Assembly: GCA_032622095.1 (NCBI GenBank)
Contig: CP136066.1
Location: 109,141,319-109,205,318 of the forward strand
Reading direction: 5' to 3'
Origin: Siphonodentalium dalli
Lineage: Eukaryota; Mollusca; Scaphopoda; Gadilida; Siphonodentaliidae
DNA: 64,000 bases
The position numbers were made by a program, and so were the translations under genes. Positions within the stretch are counted from its first letter, which is position 1. The number at the start of each line of letters is the position of its first letter. Below are positions 44,815 to 58,659 of this stretch, in pieces. The notes beneath the pieces are model-generated. The model searched no databases, was not told the origin of the DNA, and was given only the letters and a program-made list of their open reading frames with translations.

Positions 44815-45229
44815 ATAACCATTTCTGAATTCGATCTGACTCAAGACATAGAATTAACAACACACTGGCTGGAAAATTTCAAGCTACCGAACACTAAACA
44901 AAAGCACCGTCTTTCTCGCTAGCGGGCAACCAACTGACCAATGCTGTTTTCTGGTCCAAAACATTTCCCTTCGAAACGTGGCATGCCCATCTCGGTATTT
45001 AACTTCAATCAATAACTGGAATGATCACACCGGTAATATTTTGAAGATTGTTTCGTCACGCATCTCACAACTAAGCCGACTCAAATACAGTTTGAGCGTA
45101 AAAATATTAGAAAAAAAATACACAACGTGTGGTCTACAAATAATCGATTATGCAGTATACGATCCATGTATGTATGTTATAAACTCATCAAACATCCAAT
45201 ATCAAGACTCGAGGTTGCGCTGGTTCTAA
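44815..45229 (+). mobile_element. Reverse-transcriptase C-terminal relic of a non-LTR element
   Basis: LTQDIELTTHWLENFKLPN, a stop, then YLTSINNWNDHTGNILKIV, SSRISQLSRLKYSLSVKI and TTCGLQIIDYAVYDP match in order the RT thumb of jockey/CR1-type elements (DLxxDIxxLxxW, YLGxxLDxxLxWxxHI, SRLxxLxRxRxxLS, PLFDYxDxVW). It is short, with at least one stop, so it is a dead fragment. Confidence 0.5.
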
Positions 45230-45244
45230 CACCGACATGGGCGA

Positions 45245-45590
45245 GAAAAGGACCGACCTTCAAGCTTTATTGATTAATTTGCAAGAGTGAAGTGGTTATC
45301 ACGATCATACTCTCAACAACTCTCCAGTCTAAGATGTAAATACCCACAACTCTCGTATCACAACGAGTGCACTTGGAAATTTGGATGTGGACCCCTCCCC
45401 AGCGACCTGGTTATAGAGGTTGGAGGGATATACCCACCAACGGTGGTAAAAATGTTCAACAGTGGGAAATTTCATACCTGACACAGTAGTTGGTAATTTC
45501 GCAACATCCCACCCCGTCACCCTTCCCGCCATAGTGTCCCTATCCCCCACGACATGATAAGGTCGGGGACGTTAAACACTTATCTATTAA
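45245..45590 (+). repeat. Related interspersed repeat ending ggacgttaaac
   Basis: The 3' end ggtcggggacgttaaacac followed by short TA-rich repeats is the same tail type as the 515-760 element. The body has cccctccccagcgacctgg. Frames of 60-73 codons inside it on both strands are not genes. Confidence 0.4.
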
Positions 45591-46009
45591 ACTATTAATA
45601 ATATGTTTGTATGTTCATAATTTAGTGTACAAATAATAAGATCAATTTTCGCTATACCATGAAACGACTGATATTTAACACAAATTTGTTCTTACAAATT
45701 AATAAATAATATATTTATTTACTGGTATAAATCTACTCATATTATTGACTGCTGGCATCAAAACACATTTGTGTTACGTATAAATATCTATATAAAAGCC
45801 AAGTGTGTGTCTGTGCGTGTCTATGTGTTTATCTGTCACGATTTTGGCGCGTTTAAAATATATCACCATCTTGTCCCAAATTTTCACCATGTCCTGTGGC
45901 ACATCTCAGAATACGACACGGACAGCCAATCGGTAAAAGACGACCTGATATATAACGAGTTTCCCAAAGATTATCAAGGCGACATCTTTACTGATATAAT
46001 GCGTTGGGA

Positions 46010-46441
46010 CGATATTTTCCTGCATGTCATGTTTGTCACCCGTCATTTTTTTTGTTGACCTCAGACGACTTTAAGGGGCACATATGAAAAAAAAGAGCTT
46101 TCCGTATCAGTCTAGAATATATGAAGGAAAACTTTGGTCAGGTCACATGGCAAGGGGAATGTCATGGGATAGTCGCCTTCGACCTCAGATGACTTAAAGT
46201 GGGACTGATGATAAACTGCATGATCAATAAAGAGCGTTTATTATCAGTTCAGAAAATATGTGGGAAAAGTTGGTGCACAGAGGTATCAAGACACGGCAAA
46301 TGTCATAGGATGGGTGCCGTTGTCCTCAAATGACTTAAAGTCACTATTAATTAGCAATCAAGCGCGTTTAATATCAGCTTAAACTAATTCTTCACACCAT
46401 GTTCCTGTATGTCATGTTTGCCACCCGTCATTTTTGACAGT
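46010..46441. repeat. Degenerate three-copy tandem with matching outer direct repeats
   Basis: Units near 46060, 46180 and 46310 share cctcagatgacttaaag. The ends share tgtcatgtttgccacccgtc (46022-46051 and 46408-46437). Confidence 0.5.
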
Positions 46442-47894
46442 AAATCCCCTAGTTTACATACATGATATATGTATGTGTTATACTTGGGACAACTCTTATT
46501 ATTATACGCTCAGCCTATTAAGACAAAACTTCCGACATCATATATATCTGGACACAGAAGCTACTAATACCACACTGTGAAACAAAATCCCATATATTTA
46601 TCTGCTTTAATGCATAGATCCATCTTGTCACATTGTTTACTGTTATGATATGCCTTTGTAGCTGGAGAGGAACATCACTTAGTTGACAAAACTTTTGTCG
46701 CAATCCCCTTGTATATCCTTGTTCCTTGTTAATGTATTACTAATATGTAAAAGTGGGTCACACTGGAGACTCTCGGCATTCATCGCAGGGAATTGTTTCT
46801 AAGCTTTCAAGTTTAAAATGATTTATACCCAATTTTCCAGTTGTTTTGTACAAACCCAATGGCTAAGCCAGTAACACACTAATCCAAATAACCATAATGC
46901 AGCGAAAGAAACGACTAACTCCAGATGAAAAAAAATAATCTGAACGCTATCAGTGGATATATTTTTAAGTTGTTTTATGTCTTCCATGAACTTTCTGTGT
47001 ACATTTCGGGGTATAACAATAATTTTGAACCGGAGAGACTCGTCACAAAGAGCTTGTCGTAGGACCTATTTTTTAGATACATGTTTCCCACGAAATATGA
47101 CAAACATTGTGGCTGTTTTAGAACATAGGCTACATAGCGCTGTACGCCTGTAATGTGTGTATGTTTTTCGATTGAAAATTCTTCCTTTTAACGAAATATG
47201 TTTCTATAATGCTCTATGTGCATGTTAATGAAGATGCCTTTAAGGCGAGTTTCTTAGACATTGTTTTGGTGGTCTGGCATCCGTAGCATCAACATCTATA
47301 TGCAGTTCAGTTTATTTAAGTTAGTATCACTATTTTGTGAATGGATTGACGGTTGGATTCGTGATTTTTATAATGAATCCGTTTCTTTTATAATGCACAT
47401 GTAATGCGATACTAAAATGCTTAATGGGAATATGTCATGTACATAATGTATATATGTTTTGTGTATGTTTGACCTTGAATCATGGCTTTACGCATTAAAT
47501 AATTTAATTCAACACCGGCATTACGTCGGATCAACATTGTGACAATATTGTCTGCTATTTTTGATAGTCTAAACATCATCAATTCACAACAAAAAGCTGG
47601 GATTCACCTTAAGCATCGAACCTAGCCAAGAATCTCATCAATGGACTCATGCAATCGTGTTCGATATCCTCGTTTGTCATGTCATGGACACATAGGGCAA
47701 CCTCATCGCGTACAGATAATCGTCTGTCCTGTTGTAAACAACGGTTTTGCAGTGACAAAGCATGATAAATCATTGAACGGCATGACACAAACAACTGACA
47801 CAGAAAAAGGTGAATATTAAGTATGACAGAAGCAATAGATGTAGGTTTCCGGGGTAGAAACACTAGTTTATGTTTAGTGGGTCGTTCTGTTGTT

Positions 47895-47965
47895 TTTTAT
47901 TGGAACATATTTATTGTATGTAACCCACAATTAACATATTTATTGTATGTAACCCACAATATACA
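47895..47965. repeat. Short tandem (two copies of a 29-base unit)
   Basis: Two copies of tttattgtatgtaacccac followed by aat, back to back. Confidence 0.7.
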
Positions 47966-48824
47966 ATATATATTACACAGATTTTATACATGTATATAGC
48001 AAATGACGATGTGTGTGTGGGCACAGAGGATCGGAGCACAAGTAGCCGAACTTATCGGATCTCCACTCCCCAGGCATTCATAAAAATTTAAGAAATAATT
48101 GCTAATGAATAAAATTTAAGAAATGGTTTTAATTCAATGGTATAATATATGTTGATGTTTAAGTGTGGCTGTTGAAGTGGCTAAGATCTCGCAATTGGAG
48201 GTAAGAGAAACTATAATGTGAGAATCATGATAATTATGAGAAACGGTCTGTCGATGAAATAAATAATTGTACTGTCTCAAACAGGTGCAAATTCCGTGTT
48301 TTACGATATTAATAATTTAGAGTTTTGAGAACACGCATATATATGTTCAATTGCACATACATGTTCACCTTTTTTCCCACTGATTGCATTGAGCATAACA
48401 AAACTCGAACAAGGAAACACAATACCCAATATATTGGACATCAGATCCTTTATCCCCTTTAGACCAGCCCCCAGGCAAAAGGAGGTGACAAAATATGTTT
48501 TTTTGCGAATTTTTCGAGTCTTTCACACACAATATATACTATATAATTGGATAATAGAGGCAACCGGAATTAAAATTGGGAATAAAATATCCAAAAGCAC
48601 CCATGAATCATCTGTATGTGTTTCTAAATGAAACTGTAATAGTATTATGGTGGTTCTTGATGTAATTCCACCTCTATTTGGAAATATATTGCAAAAGTTT
48701 TCGAAAAACTGACAATTAAATCTTCTCTTTTCTAGATATATAGTTGATAAGGGGACGCTTCAATAATTCGTAAATTGTGGAATGCGAGGCGGTGACATCC
48801 TATTTTTAGACAAACCATTTTATT

Positions 48825-49330
48825 GCACCCGCTTTGGAGGGTCAGATTTTCAGTTAAAACTCGAATAAAATAACCAGTTTCAATTACAGACATGTAATTT
48901 TGGGACATTTGACTGATTAGCAAACTATAGTTTGTTATGTCACAACTGTCCGGTAGTAACCATTTAAAGACGAAATCATCGATGGAATTACAATTTTGCC
49001 GACCGACAGCGACTTCCAATGTCATTTTAATACCTTCCCAATGCACTTCGAGTCCAATTCTTTATGTTTAAATTTATCTTTCTAATGTTCTGAGAGATAG
49101 CAATTCATTTCAATATCATTTACTCACGATATCGACTGAAAAACATATCCAAACAAACACAGCCGCTCACATTTCAGTGTACGCATAGTTGTGTCCGCCC
49201 TGATCAGGGCATTTGTCGTCCTTTAATCGTGAATACCGGACAGTAGTGACTTGCCTTGCTTTGTCTGTGATTGTAACTGGTTATTTTATTCGAGTTTTAA
49301 CCAAAAAATCTGTCCTTCCAAAACGAGTTC
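48825..49330. repeat. Element with about 65-base inverted ends
   Basis: The sequence gttaaaactcgaataaaata followed by accagt (48855) is mirrored at 49268-49318. The interior has a 104-codon antisense frame without known motifs. Confidence 0.5.
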
Positions 49331-50014
49331 AGTAAAAAGATTTGTCGAAAAATAGAATGTCACTGCCCGTCACTAGCGGATTGGAAATAAGTCTATTTGG
49401 AGCATGATATGAAGTACTATTAAAATAGAATTTGTGTCAGTATTCCATGACTGTTGGCAATTAATAAATGGCGTTTGGCTCGGATATTGCGCCTGTAGTG
49501 CATGTTTATACCCTCATGTGGAAACATTCGTTTTCCTAGAATTATAGATGCGTCAAAGGCGTATAATTCAGTTCAAAGTCCGCCATGCATGCAGTATGCA
49601 CCTGTCACTACTCCGAGTATTACACACACATTATTCAAGGTCAGGCATAGTATAACTATCCAGAGACTACCCATGTCTTTGCCAGCTGACTTTTTGTATC
49701 AAATATATGACATTAACGGATGCACCCCAAGACGTATTCTTGGCTAACATTAAAACACACATGCGATCTAATGTGGACCCGGTGAATGAATAGCGCGGTA
49801 GGTTGACACACAAACGTTGTCTCAAATTATCCGAAATTCCACCAGCAATCCAAACTGATCTCCGCACCGAGCAGGTCAAATTGGTCATCCTTGTTATTTA
49901 TCAGCCATTTTCCTAATCTGGTCAAATAACAGCATTGTAAATAATGGGAATGTGTGGTGGCACCTCGTAAGTTCTCACACAAATATCACAACATGGACTG
50001 CCAAACTAAGGTTT

Positions 50015-50175
50015 ATTTAAGGAATAATCTCGGTTTCCTAATGTAATTACACAGTCTAAAGGCATATGCCGAATCACAAACCTATAAATCGCGAAGCGAT
50101 TTATAAGAGTTTGTGATTCGGCATATGCCTTTAGACTGCGTAATTACATTAGGAAACCGAGATTATTCCTTATGA
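50015..50175. repeat. Near-perfect hairpin, about 76-base arms
   Basis: Left arm starts ttaaggaataatctcggttt and the right arm ends aaaccgagattattccttat. The loop is about gaagc near 50098. Only a few mismatches are seen by eye, so this is a young foldback element. Confidence 0.85.
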
Positions 50176-50834
50176 TTATACCATTAATTGTTAAATATTG
50201 ATTTTAAAAACATTTTCGCCCTTGAAAGACGGTTGAAACAAGGAACTATATGTTCTCAAATAACGGACCGAAACAGAGTCACTGACCGAATAGGATCTGT
50301 GATGACTTGAGCCGAAAACATCTCGCTCCGTTTCCGTCCGAATAATATCGATCGATTGATAAATCGAGTGGGATTTTCTCGCAGCATATATGTCAAGGAC
50401 GAAACCAAAATTAATAAACTTTGTCATCGTTGGAGGAAAATTAAACATTATTAGCAGAATTTTGGAATACATTTAGTCTCCATATGTCAACTAGGACTCA
50501 TGAACAGGCGATAATCAATAAGTTTAGTGAACATTTTCTTACAGGAATTCTCCTATCTGTCGGCATTGGGCCAAATATTTTTCGATTTCGATTTTTCGCT
50601 CTACAGTTAATATACACAAAAAAAGTTTTCAGAAGAATAAACTATCATGGTATTTACGTAATTTCAAGATGATTTATTTATCAAAAACTAATATATTTGG
50701 TAAAATTTTAAGTGATTATTAAAAAAACTTGTGTCCAGACATGAATATATGACCAGTTTCTGAGGAATCTCAGAAATTACAAAATGTTCCGCAACTTGTC
50801 AATACATTTCTTTACATTTTAACAATTACATGTT

Positions 50835-51225
50835 GCTACACTGCGATGGCGTGAAGAAAATTCTGCTGTTATTCTCATGGGGACTTTGGAGCTTTGCAAT
50901 GAACAATACTTTGAACACCCGTCTACGAGCGGTACATCGGTCTGTGGAATCTCATAAATCACATAAACCTTCGTAACTATACTGAGACGAGTTGAAGAAA
51001 TATCCTCGGTTTTCTCACAGGGACTTTACATCATTTGCATACACCCATCAACGAGCGGTCTATACACACGTGTGGATCTCAGAAATCACGTAACGTAACG
51101 CTTCGTAACACTTTGTAACATAACCTATCGCTACACTCGGACGATATGAAAAAAATCTACTGCGGTTTTCTCACAGGGACTTTATATCATTTGCAACAAC
51201 TGTCTACGAGCAGCAACCCTTTACA
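50835..51225. repeat. Degenerate three-copy repeat
   Basis: Units near 50850, 50990 and 51140 share a gaaaatct..ctg core, tctcacagggactttatatc and a tctacgagcggt end. They abut the truncated 5' end of the LINE relic. Confidence 0.5.
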
Positions 51226-52990
51226 ATGATGCCAATAGCCTAGTGTATAATAATGGCCACTTATCCAAATCTCTTAAATTTGGAAGGGGAGTTAGACAGG
51301 GCGACCCTTGTCGCCTTATCTTTTCCTTCTTTGCATGAAACCATTTTTTTTGCTGCAACAGTAAAAACAATGATAATATTGAAGGAATCAAAGTGGACAA
51401 TAGAGAATATAAAATAAGTATTATTCAGATGACTCTATCCTGTGGTTAAATGGTTGCCAATCCTTTCTCAAAGGAGCTATTGAACTAATAAAGCAATTTG
51501 AATATATATCTGGCCTAAAAGCAAACTTTGAAAAACTGAAGCGTCGCGGTTCGGAGAAAGCAAGGGGTTCCTTAGATACCTTCCAAACAGACATGGACAT
51601 TAAATGGAATCTAAGAGGAACATTCAAGTCCCTAGGTAATATCTTTGATTTAGAAGATCCACAATATGTGTTAGAAAACTGGTATAAGAAAAAAGAAAGT
51701 ATTGAAAAAATACTAAAGCATTGGGCATTAAGGACACTGTCTCATATTGGAAAAATAACAGTAATTAAAATTTTAGCACTACCTACCTTCATACAAATCA
51801 TGACTGTACTACCTAACCCAACCAGTCCTCTAATTAAAGAAATCCAAACTATATTTTATATATTTTTTTTGGAATGGTAAAAGGGATAGGTTAAACAGAG
51901 AGACTCGCATTCAAAATATAACAGATCGAGGAATGAAGATACCAGAATTAACATGTTTTTATTAAATCACTTAAGGTGAATGGACCCTTTTAACTATTCA
52001 GAATGGAAAATGATCCTTCTGGAAAAAAATAATAAATATGGTGGCACAGCAATACTGAATTTAAATAAAGCCAGTCTTACCACTTTAGAAAAACATTTCA
52101 ACCCTTTTTGGAAAGATGTCATATCTGCCTATGCCTTATTACAAAAAGAACCAGAAACCCCTGACGAATACATGAGCCAACCAATATTTCACAATAGCCT
52201 TATAAAGAGGCAGTATAAACCGATTTACTTTCAACCATGGACTGACAGACAGATATTATATATAAATGATATTCTAAAAGATGATGGCACATTTATGAAT
52301 AATGAGGAATAAGATCTTACAGACCATTGCACACAAGGAAAACCTCAACCATTTTTTATATTGGGGAATTTTTTGTTTTTTTTTGTTCCCAAATAAACCC
52401 AGTGCACAAATTGGATGGAACTATAAATTAGACCGAACCTTTTCAAAAAGCGACTTGGAACAGATATATAAAAGGACATTTAAAACAACCTCAAATACTA
52501 AATTACAAGCATTCCAGTACCAAATAAACCATAATATGTTAGTTACCAATGTCTTTCTAGAAAAATGTAAAATAGTAACAAGCAATGCATGTACATTTTG
52601 TGGGGAAGAACAAGAAAATATTCAACACTTGTTAGTTGAATGCCACAAAGTAAAACCGATATGGCACCATTTCTCGAAATTACTGATACACCAATGTGAG
52701 CTAGACCAACACTTGAAAAAAGAAGAAATAATATTTGGATGTGCTAAAGAGAAGCATTCTCTTGCAATAAATAATATAATTCTTCTAACAAAAAGATATA
52801 TTTACATAACTCGATGCAAAAAGACCGAGCTGTCATTAAATGGTGCCAACCAGTACATTTCACAGGAATACAAAATTGAGAAACATGCCTGTAAATGGAA
52901 CCAACATTCAACCAAATTCTTAGGTATAAAATGGGACAGTGTCCTTGAGCTCATTAACATCAGCCTTGTATACTAAAACACAGATAAATA
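51200..52990 (+). mobile_element. L1/Tx1-like LINE relic, RT thumb and C-terminal zinc knuckle
   Basis: The fragments in order are: GRGVRQGDP at about 51290; YSDDSILWLNG at about 51420 in place of the expected Y/FADD box; ALRTLSHIGKITVIKILALP at 51720-51790; RDRLNRETRI with RGMKIPEL; NSLIKRQYKPIYFQPWTDRQ; and a 224-residue frame at 52302-52976. The last holds FQYQINHNMLVTN, CTFCGEEQENIQHLLVEC (CxxC...H...C, as in zf-RVT) and FGCAKEK. Frames break near 51880, 51975 and 52310. The 5' end is cut inside the palm domain. The 3' end is followed by A-rich sequence (52980-53060). Confidence 0.75.
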
Positions 52991-53060
52991 CAATTTTTTT
53001 TTTATTATACTCAATAAATAATAACACAAACAAAACTAAAATAAAAAAGCCAAACCTCTG

Positions 53061-55500
53061 CAGTGCCATGTGGTTTTTTTAGTCCAAAATCAATATAGAT
53101 TAGCCTTTTAACAAACAATTTAATTCCATTTACTATCTAAAAATAAAGTGTTATGCTATATATATATATAGCAAATCCTACATAGACAGTACACATATAT
53201 GTACCGTCCCAGGAAGAAAATTTCACTATCTGAAATCTCTCAGAAAGTTGAAACTCGAATGCCCAACCACGTTAAATTGGCTGATGATACACATCACAGA
53301 ATATTGAGACCAAGCTAAAATTATCTGAGTTGGCATTGGAAGATGAAGAGGGTTCACATGAACAAAAAAATGATATTAAGTAAATAAAGTTCCATATATA
53401 TATACATTTTGTATTGTATTGTTTTTTGTATTCATATATAAAAATAAAAAAAAATATGTAATACTATGAGTATACTGTAACCAAAAATATGAATAAATTA
53501 TAAAACAAAAACAAGTTGTGTAAGTTTAGCCATGCATTTCGTAACGAAACGTCACAAATACGACCAAATTTATACTCTGTAAACAGCTTGGAAATGTTTA
53601 TTTCATTGGGGCATTGTATTTATTTGGATAATTATTTATTATTCTTTTATTGGCTTTCATACCGTTCGTGAAAAAAAATGTGTACTGCGAAGAAAGTAGC
53701 GTCCTTAGTTACTATCCAACGGACTACAAATATCATTGCGCGCTAGTACTTTTGGGTCGTTTTTGTTGCACTGATATAATCTCGACCTAATGTAATTATC
53801 CGATATAATTACATTAGCTTTGATAAATTCAACGGCAATTTACTATAGAGAATGAAGTGGGTGTAATTATGTTCATTTGACCAAAAATCGGCCATCCTGG
53901 AAAAACGTTTCAGGTGAGAAATGACTTTGAATTGCGTTGGTTTATATGTGGTCTTGAATGATAGATCACATGTGGGTTTTGGGGTATTTAGCAAGAACAA
54001 TTAGTGAGCCACCCCAATTACAACACTCAAATATAACGTTTTGGTGTCGTGTCTTCTTACTGCAGAGGGGCACACAACATCGCCAAGGATTTGATCGAAA
54101 TAAGTCAAGGGTCGAATGTAAATACTACGGGTGCCCTTTTGACTCTGACCACAGCCAGGATTGAGAGAAGAACATTGCTATAAGATGGAAATGTATTGTA
54201 CATCAGCCGTTTACAATAATTATGTCTACTTGTCAAAATCTTTGGAGCAGTATTTCCATATATCGATGTGTCTATAATATAAGGTAATGACAATGTTGCA
54301 ACCTGCCATCGTAGCCGGCAGTATTTTAAAGCAGATGAGTATGCGTTTGAGTTCTCACGAAAGTAGGTTTAGAATGGGATATGGAATGATAGACACATTC
54401 ATTATATCGCCAGACGATAAATTTCGGCATATCATTATGTGTTCTCTACCTACGAAAACGACGATTTTATCATCACCGTATTTTTCTGTAAGAATGTTGC
54501 GCATCAGTTTTTAATACTTGTGCACAATCCATCTGCTCTTGTGTTATATTTTCGTCTGTCTGCCGTCTGCTTGTATAACCTGAACAACTCTTCAAATGAA
54601 CAAAATACCATTCCAGTGTATTCCTTTATTACCGAGTGGGATAATCCATTTACCAAATAAAGTGTTAAAGATACCACATCCGATTCGGCACCTAATTAAG
54701 TCAAAATGTCCAATTTTCAGCTTACCAAGAAAATAAATGATCTCCTTTGACAATCACAGTCACAACGCTTCAGTTTATCTGCTTCATTCAGTCGACATAC
54801 ATGGGATTTCACCGGCGAATTTTACAATAAAACAGCATTTTATATGCATGTTTGTAACAATGGAAGTAATCTTTACTTCTTGGTTAATAATACATTATTG
54901 TCACTCTCGTAACAGCACCCATTGCACAATTAAATATATAATATGATTCGCTTCTATACTGCATGAGACCGAAACATTAACTCGTATCCATTCTCCATAT
55001 ACTATGGAATGCTAAACTAATTGATATACATTTATTACCTGTCTATGAAATAATGAACCAAGCGCTCTTTATTGCTCTATCGTATCAGGGAAAAATGCAA
55101 TGGACACTCTTTATTATACAGTGCTCCTGGTGTGTCATATTATAAATCCGTATGACCCATGTGTTACATACGCATTCAAACGAGGTAAATGACGTTTGTC
55201 TCAAACATGAAACCGGAACTACACAATAACAACATCAGCTACGTGGTTAACGGTAATTGTTCGCAATATTCAAACTAAACCTTGCTGTCGAATATTTCTC
55301 AACTTAGGGGTAAAATTCAGCCTCAAGCTGGATTTTAAAAAGTTAAATATTTTGTTATTAATTTCAACATCAAACAACAAGTTTTTCAAGGAATATTGCA
55401 AAAGAAAACTGTCCGAATATTTTACGGCCTGAACTGTCCAACTGCTGTTGTTTTAGTATTACATTTCAAACTATTGCCTATTCTTACCGGCGTTAATACG
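53061..55500. other. No gene recognised
   Basis: Short frames only, a small ctaatgtaattat palindrome near 53790, and an agcgctctttatt repeat motif near 55067. Confidence 0.4.
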
Positions 55501-55504
55501 GCCC

Positions 55505-55825
55505 GTGGCGCCACATCCTTGCTTTGTATATACCCTTACCTTTTTCACACGCAGTCGAGCTACGAAAAGTTCTAAGAATAGTGTTTATAGATCCTTATGT
55601 CTGTGTGTTCCAATGGAAGGTTATGCCTCGATGATCTCGTTTCCTCACAAAAAGTTCCTTTTTTTGGAGAAAAAAATCGACGAAAACTTCAACAAGTTAG
55701 AAACTTTCGGATGTTATCGTTTGCCCGACAGAGCGCGTAATAGGGATGAACTGTCGAGATTAATTAGTCCCACGTCATATGTATGGTACGCGATATTGAT
55801 TGACTTGCGTGTCCCCCGAGGCTAA
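55505..55825 (+). other. Unassigned 106-codon frame
   Basis: It contains FPHKKFLFLEKKIDENFNKL and DRARNRDELSRL, with protein-like composition in its second half. I know no family for it, and no clear splice sites or neighbours support it. Confidence 0.15.
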
Positions 55826-56230
55826 ATAATCGCCTCAAAAGCTATAAAGTAGCGACCAATGTAGGTGTCCATGTACATGAGTGATAGCGAGATCCACTAA
55901 ATACCTGTGACATTTTTTTATGACCATCTTAAACGCCACCGTGTCATCTCCCCAAAAATATGGTTACGCGCACCGTGTACGTTAAGGTATATGATATAGA
56001 TCCCCATTGTAGCAAATGGTGTATGGGCAACTATGGGAGAGTATGATCTTTATATACATTTCCGCGCAGTCCGTGCATTATACACCTCCAATATTATATG
56101 GGAAAATTCATATGACAAATACGGTTTAAGTCGCGTTTCTTTTCGCCAATGTATAATTGGAGACTCGTCAGTGCATTTAACAACATCCATTTCTAAAGCC
56201 CCCCCCTCCCCATTGTTTTTGTTTTGTTTT

Positions 56231-56740
56231 AGTTTAAAGGCACGTGAGGCCTTAGTTGTCGAAAATATTCATATTTGTTCCAATCACCGTAAACAGAAAA
56301 AACATTAAAACGCATACACTTTCGTTCATATATACCATGACCATCGCGTAAACAGCATGTTATCATAAAGATTTACTATATTTTACCTAAGCAAGAGCCT
56401 GATTGTGTTACAGAAGACAGCACAATGCTGCTGGCTAATCACACACAAATGGCATAAACGCTCTTTATTCGTTCCATATCAGGAATTCATCAACAAAGAA
56501 CGCTCTTTATGTTTACCATCATAATATAAACAAACACCAGAAAAGTAACTTTTTATGCTGTTGTTTACATAACAATGGTCAAAGATATGACAATAACATA
56601 CTGTTTATGCGATATTTCTTATTTGTATACGAACAAAGTCTGTCTACATTTTGTTGTTCTTTCTGTTTGTGGCGGTTTTTGACGGGTGGAAATATTTTCA
56701 CAGGATACCCACCGCCAAGGCCAACCGTACCTTTAAGTTT
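56231..56740 (+). mobile_element. TTAA-ended MITE with AATAAAGAGCG motifs, copy 2
   Basis: This is the opposite-strand twin of 30810-31306, sharing about 500 bases with few differences. That implies comparatively recent movement. Ends are ttaaaggcacgtgaggc and ggccaaccgtacctttaa. Confidence 0.75.
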
Positions 56741-57989
56741 ATTACAAACATATTTTGATGAGTTAAGGAGTTGACTGTTGTGCATCACATATAAACCATT
56801 TAAACGACCATGGCTCATTCGAGCTCTCTTCCACATTTCGGTCTACGTAATTTGGAAGGAGCTACACGATAGGTTTACAAATACACAAACTATGATACAC
56901 CGGCTTCATATGCTCTGAAAAGTTCAGTCGGAGTCATTTTGGCGGAGCTATTGCCATTTCAGACATACAATCGTACAAACAAAACCCCCGTTGCACGGGG
57001 CATCATGTTTGCTTTGAAATGTATCCGGTGATGGGTGGTGTTGGGGTCCTGGTGGCACGCGTGAGGCATAGAACCGCGGGTACGGCTTATAATGAGCTCA
57101 TGGCCCACTTCGGTTCTAAATTTCTCCAAAACGGGTAGTTGAGAAACCGGGCTAGTCAATCTTCACAATGTTTCAGATTAAATGTCTGGTATAGATTTTT
57201 TTCTCCTTGATGTTTGCAGTTCCTTTTGGTTTATTCGCGTATGCTGTTTCTGTCGTCTCATTTCCTTTAAATTTCGTCTTGGTGATTGTCGAATATTCGA
57301 ATCTAGTAATGTGCACACAGTGTTGTGAGGTATATCGGGAGGCTGTTATATGCAATGGCTTAACGGGTCTCCGCTTTAGGTGGATGTGAACCAGTCTCTG
57401 ACCGAAGGGTAGTCAAAGGCGGGTACTGGGCTATAGTTATTATATTTGATCACAGTTTCATGGAACTTTCTGGTCTGTTGTTGAAAAAATACTGCAAAGT
57501 TTATATCCGGTCAACTGAACTCAATCAAACCAACCAGGATTGGGCCAATAAAGAATCTATCTCAATTCAAATATATTGCACATAAACATGTGTGTTTGTT
57601 ACTTCCCACAAAAACACGATTAGCAGCAGGGCTGTGTTGAGACACGCCGATATGGCAAATTATATATAACCAGACCAATGTTCAAATAATACAGTTTCAG
57701 TAAGTTGATTGAAATGAAAATAAGGTTTAGTTTTAATTATACTGGGGATATAGCTAGTTCGTCTTGAGTCTGATGTATTGGGTGAGCTGGTCCCTCAACA
57801 GTAAGATGATTGAAATGTAAATATGGTCTAGTTTTAAGAAGACTGGCGATATAGCTAATTCGACTGAGTCTGAGATATTGGCTGAGCTGCATGGTTCCTC
57901 AAGGAGTCACAAATGTTCATGGAATGTCAAAAACAGTTGATGGTGAAAGTACTTTTACACTGCTATCGGACCTTCAACCGGTCTCACCA

Positions 57990-58440
57990 ACCACCCACCA
58001 GAGTTGAATGTTGGATACATGAAACTGCCGCTGAATACATTTGAAGTATCACCTTTGAGGTGTTTAAGTGCCCAAAGTATGGCCATGGCCAAGAGAATTT
58101 CAAGAGCAAGAGCAAAGTACTCATGTGTGCACGGTCATCTGCTCCAGACTATATACACACGAATTGCTCACAACCGAAGAAGTGTTCAAACTGTCTCGCT
58201 GCACAGTGAGTATGGATTGTTCGTGTCCCATAAAATTATGAGACAAAGATTTCATAAAATTAAGGCCAAGAAACCACTTTCATATCCAGATGCTCAGAAA
58301 ATTGCTGGACCTCGACCATCAGCTGCTGGACATGGCATATTTTCTGCTGTTGTGTCCGCGAGGAAATATGTTGATGCCAAAACTCGGATGGAGAGTCAAT
58401 TCAATTCAATTTATTGGTATTCTGATCATCAAAATAGATA
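57990..58440 (+). mobile_element. Non-LTR retrotransposon ORF1 relic with zinc knuckles
   Basis: One frame from about 58065 reads FKCPKYGHGQENFKSKSK, LMCARSS, CSQPKKCSNC and a stop. This is a degenerate tandem CCHC knuckle pattern (KCxxFGHxxxxC...CxxCG...C). A second frame continues IMRQRFHKIKAKKPLSYPDA then QKIAG, corresponding to the region after the knuckles in jockey-type ORF1 (EKEVQRIKxxxxISYPEARK). Frame changes show it is inactive. The reported 169-codon frame here is a mixture of the real frame and a shadow. Confidence 0.45.
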
Positions 58441-58659
58441 TAACAGAAACATAATTATTGCAGATATCGATGCAAGTATATATATTTTTGCATGGATGCA
58501 CATTTGGATATAACATAGTTGTATATAGCAATAGTGTCTTGATCTGTATATAATGATATTTATATTTATCTGATATATATACATGTATAGGGTTATTGTT
58601 ATTGAGTCAGAACAACGTAGTCATGGTATTATCACTCGTGACTAATAATGAGCTTTAAT

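Noticed and set aside
47609..47863. 84-codon minus frame with LSVRDEVALCVHDMTNED
   Set aside because: It looks somewhat protein-like but has no recognised family and no convincing splice sites or neighbours.
49502..49888. Overlapping 73- and 81-codon frames on both strands
   Set aside because: No motif, no splice sites, and composition like the surrounding non-coding DNA.
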